From NCBI GenBank assembly GCA_038093515.1, contig JBBPSI010000046.1, forward strand, positions 62,001 through 126,000: a stretch of 64,000 nucleotides of DNA. The letters run 5' to 3'. The notes under the pieces were generated by a model. That model saw only the letters and a program-made list of their open reading frames with translations, was not told the origin of the DNA and did not search any database. This DNA comes from Butyriboletus loyo. Its lineage: Eukaryota; Basidiomycota; Agaricomycetes; Boletales; Boletaceae. Below, piece by piece: positions 63,185-64,000 of this stretch (its first letter is position 1; each line of letters starts with the position of its first letter). Both the position numbers and the translations under genes were made by a program.

Positions 63185-64000
63185 ATGGATAACGTGTTTG
63201 ACGTTATCGTGCTTGGTACTGGGCTGTCAGAGTCGATTGCTGCTGCGTGGGTTACTTGTCTGGGTTTATGGCTACCACTTTACTGAACGCTCTCAGCGCC
63301 CTCGCTAGGGCTGGACTCAAAGTAGCCCATATCGATCCTAATCCATACTACGGCGCCGATGAGGCTACACTGACTTTAGACGAACTGGTTCAGTGGGCAG
63401 AGGCGCATTCAACAAACACCACTGAGGAGCCTGTGCATTATCGAGTCGATTATCTGTCTCCAAGCCGCCCATCTCACCCGAAACAGTACTCGATATCGTT
63501 ATCTCCCTCTGTTATTCCATCGGTCGGGCCATTTATATCCTCTGTTATCTCCTCGGGAGTTAGCCGCTACGGTTCATATAAGCTTCTGGGTCCTGTTGCG
63601 ATTTACCGTAATGGCAAGTTCCAGAGCGTCCCGCAGAACAAGGAGAGTATCTTCCAGGACCGGAGCATTCCCTTGGTTGAAAAACGTCGCCTCATGCGTT
63701 TTCTGGTATTTGCCTCTGGGGACTTTGAGAAGAGTCCTGAGCTCCAGGGTAAAGAGGATACTTCTTTCGACTATTTCCTTCGCGAGTCCTTCGGCTTAAG
63801 CGAAGAGATTTCCCGGGTGATCATGTTCTCCCTCGCCTGTTGTAAATTCTCTGGAGGTAAGACGATGGTGTGCGTTTTCCATCTTTCACTCACATAACTA
63901 CTTAGAATCAACGTTGGCTGCATTACATCGTGTGCGCATTTGTCTGAGGTCCGCTGGGCGGTATGGCTCGTCGCCATTCCTTGTTGGTTATTATGGGGGA
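63185..64000 (+). CDS. MRS6: Rab escort protein (geranylgeranyl transferase component A), partial
   Basis: The escort protein presents new Rab GTPases to geranylgeranyl transferase II and delivers them to membranes. The N-terminal FAD-like fold begins MDNVFDVIVLGTGLSESIAA. After an intron come LARAGLKVAHIDPNPYYGAD and EATLTLDELVQWAE, where GDI family members have YYGG; here it is YYGA. Then come SRYGSYKLLGPVAIYRNGKF, a Rab-binding-platform region, VPQNKESIFQDRSIPLVEKR and RRLMRFLVF, and a second intron after KFSGG. The insertion between the first domain and the platform fits REP rather than GDI. The gene runs off the window at 64000, with about 215 residues seen before the second intron. Confidence 0.88.

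Noticed and set aside
63185..64000. Assignment as Rab GDI
   Set aside because: The spacing between the N-terminal fold and the platform region, and the divergent YYGA motif, fit the escort protein better. The gene is cut by the window end, so some doubt remains.

Overview
The window is nuclear DNA from a filamentous basidiomycete. Almost every gene is split by many 45-70 nt GT-AG introns, genes are tightly packed on both strands, and the content (CYP63-like P450s, a secreted GH128 glucanase, SEC14, YTA7, RIC8) fits an Agaricomycete. I cannot name the species. I saw no convincing tRNA, rRNA, CRISPR or intact transposon.

Layout. 0.2-4.9 kb: a single-pass membrane protein, actin, and a convergent GH128 beta-glucanase. 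4.9-9.5 kb: gene-poor, with paired hairpins and an unresolved coding-like stretch on the minus strand. 9.5-18.5 kb: a tandem array of three plus-strand P450 genes of CYP63 type; copies 2 and 3 are a recent ~2.6 kb duplication that includes the introns. 18.7-25.3 kb: SEC14, the rRNA methyltransferase NEP1/EMG1, the KEOPS subunit CGI121 and a membrane-anchored protein disulfide isomerase. 25.8-33.1 kb, minus strand: a large pentatricopeptide-repeat protein, a coilin-like protein and the splicing factor CWC15. 33.2-39.0 kb, plus strand: SEC63 and the large clamp-loader subunit RFC1. 39.4-47.2 kb, minus strand: a fourth, unrelated P450 and the bromodomain AAA ATPase YTA7. 47.9-50.1 kb: a basidiomycete membrane protein. 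50.1-51.6 kb: a gene-poor stretch with coding fragments. 51.6-64 kb: RNA polymerase III subunit RPC1, proteasome alpha-1, a small mitochondrial-type protein, RIC8, a nucleolin-like RNA-binding protein, and the start of a Rab escort protein.

Most genes are housekeeping, and several divergent pairs share very short promoters (74-214 bp between start codons: CGI121/PDI, CWC15/SEC63, RPC1/proteasome alpha-1, nucleolin/REP). The accessory part is the P450 array with the neighbouring secreted glucanase.

The most unusual features are gene-structural. There are micro-exons of 6 nt (actin), 11 and 13 nt (GH128) and 13 nt (each CYP63-like gene). GC-AG introns are frequent, and the donor dinucleotide differs between paralogs at the same intron. 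A predicted terminal exon holds only a stop codon (CWC15). A run of symmetric phase 1-1 exons builds the acidic domain of the nucleolin-like protein. Exon boundaries were read by eye from splice consensus, reading frame and remembered family sequences. The actin, GH128 and nucleolin acidic-exon lengths were summed and close in frame; the first CYP63-like gene was summed through its heme exon.
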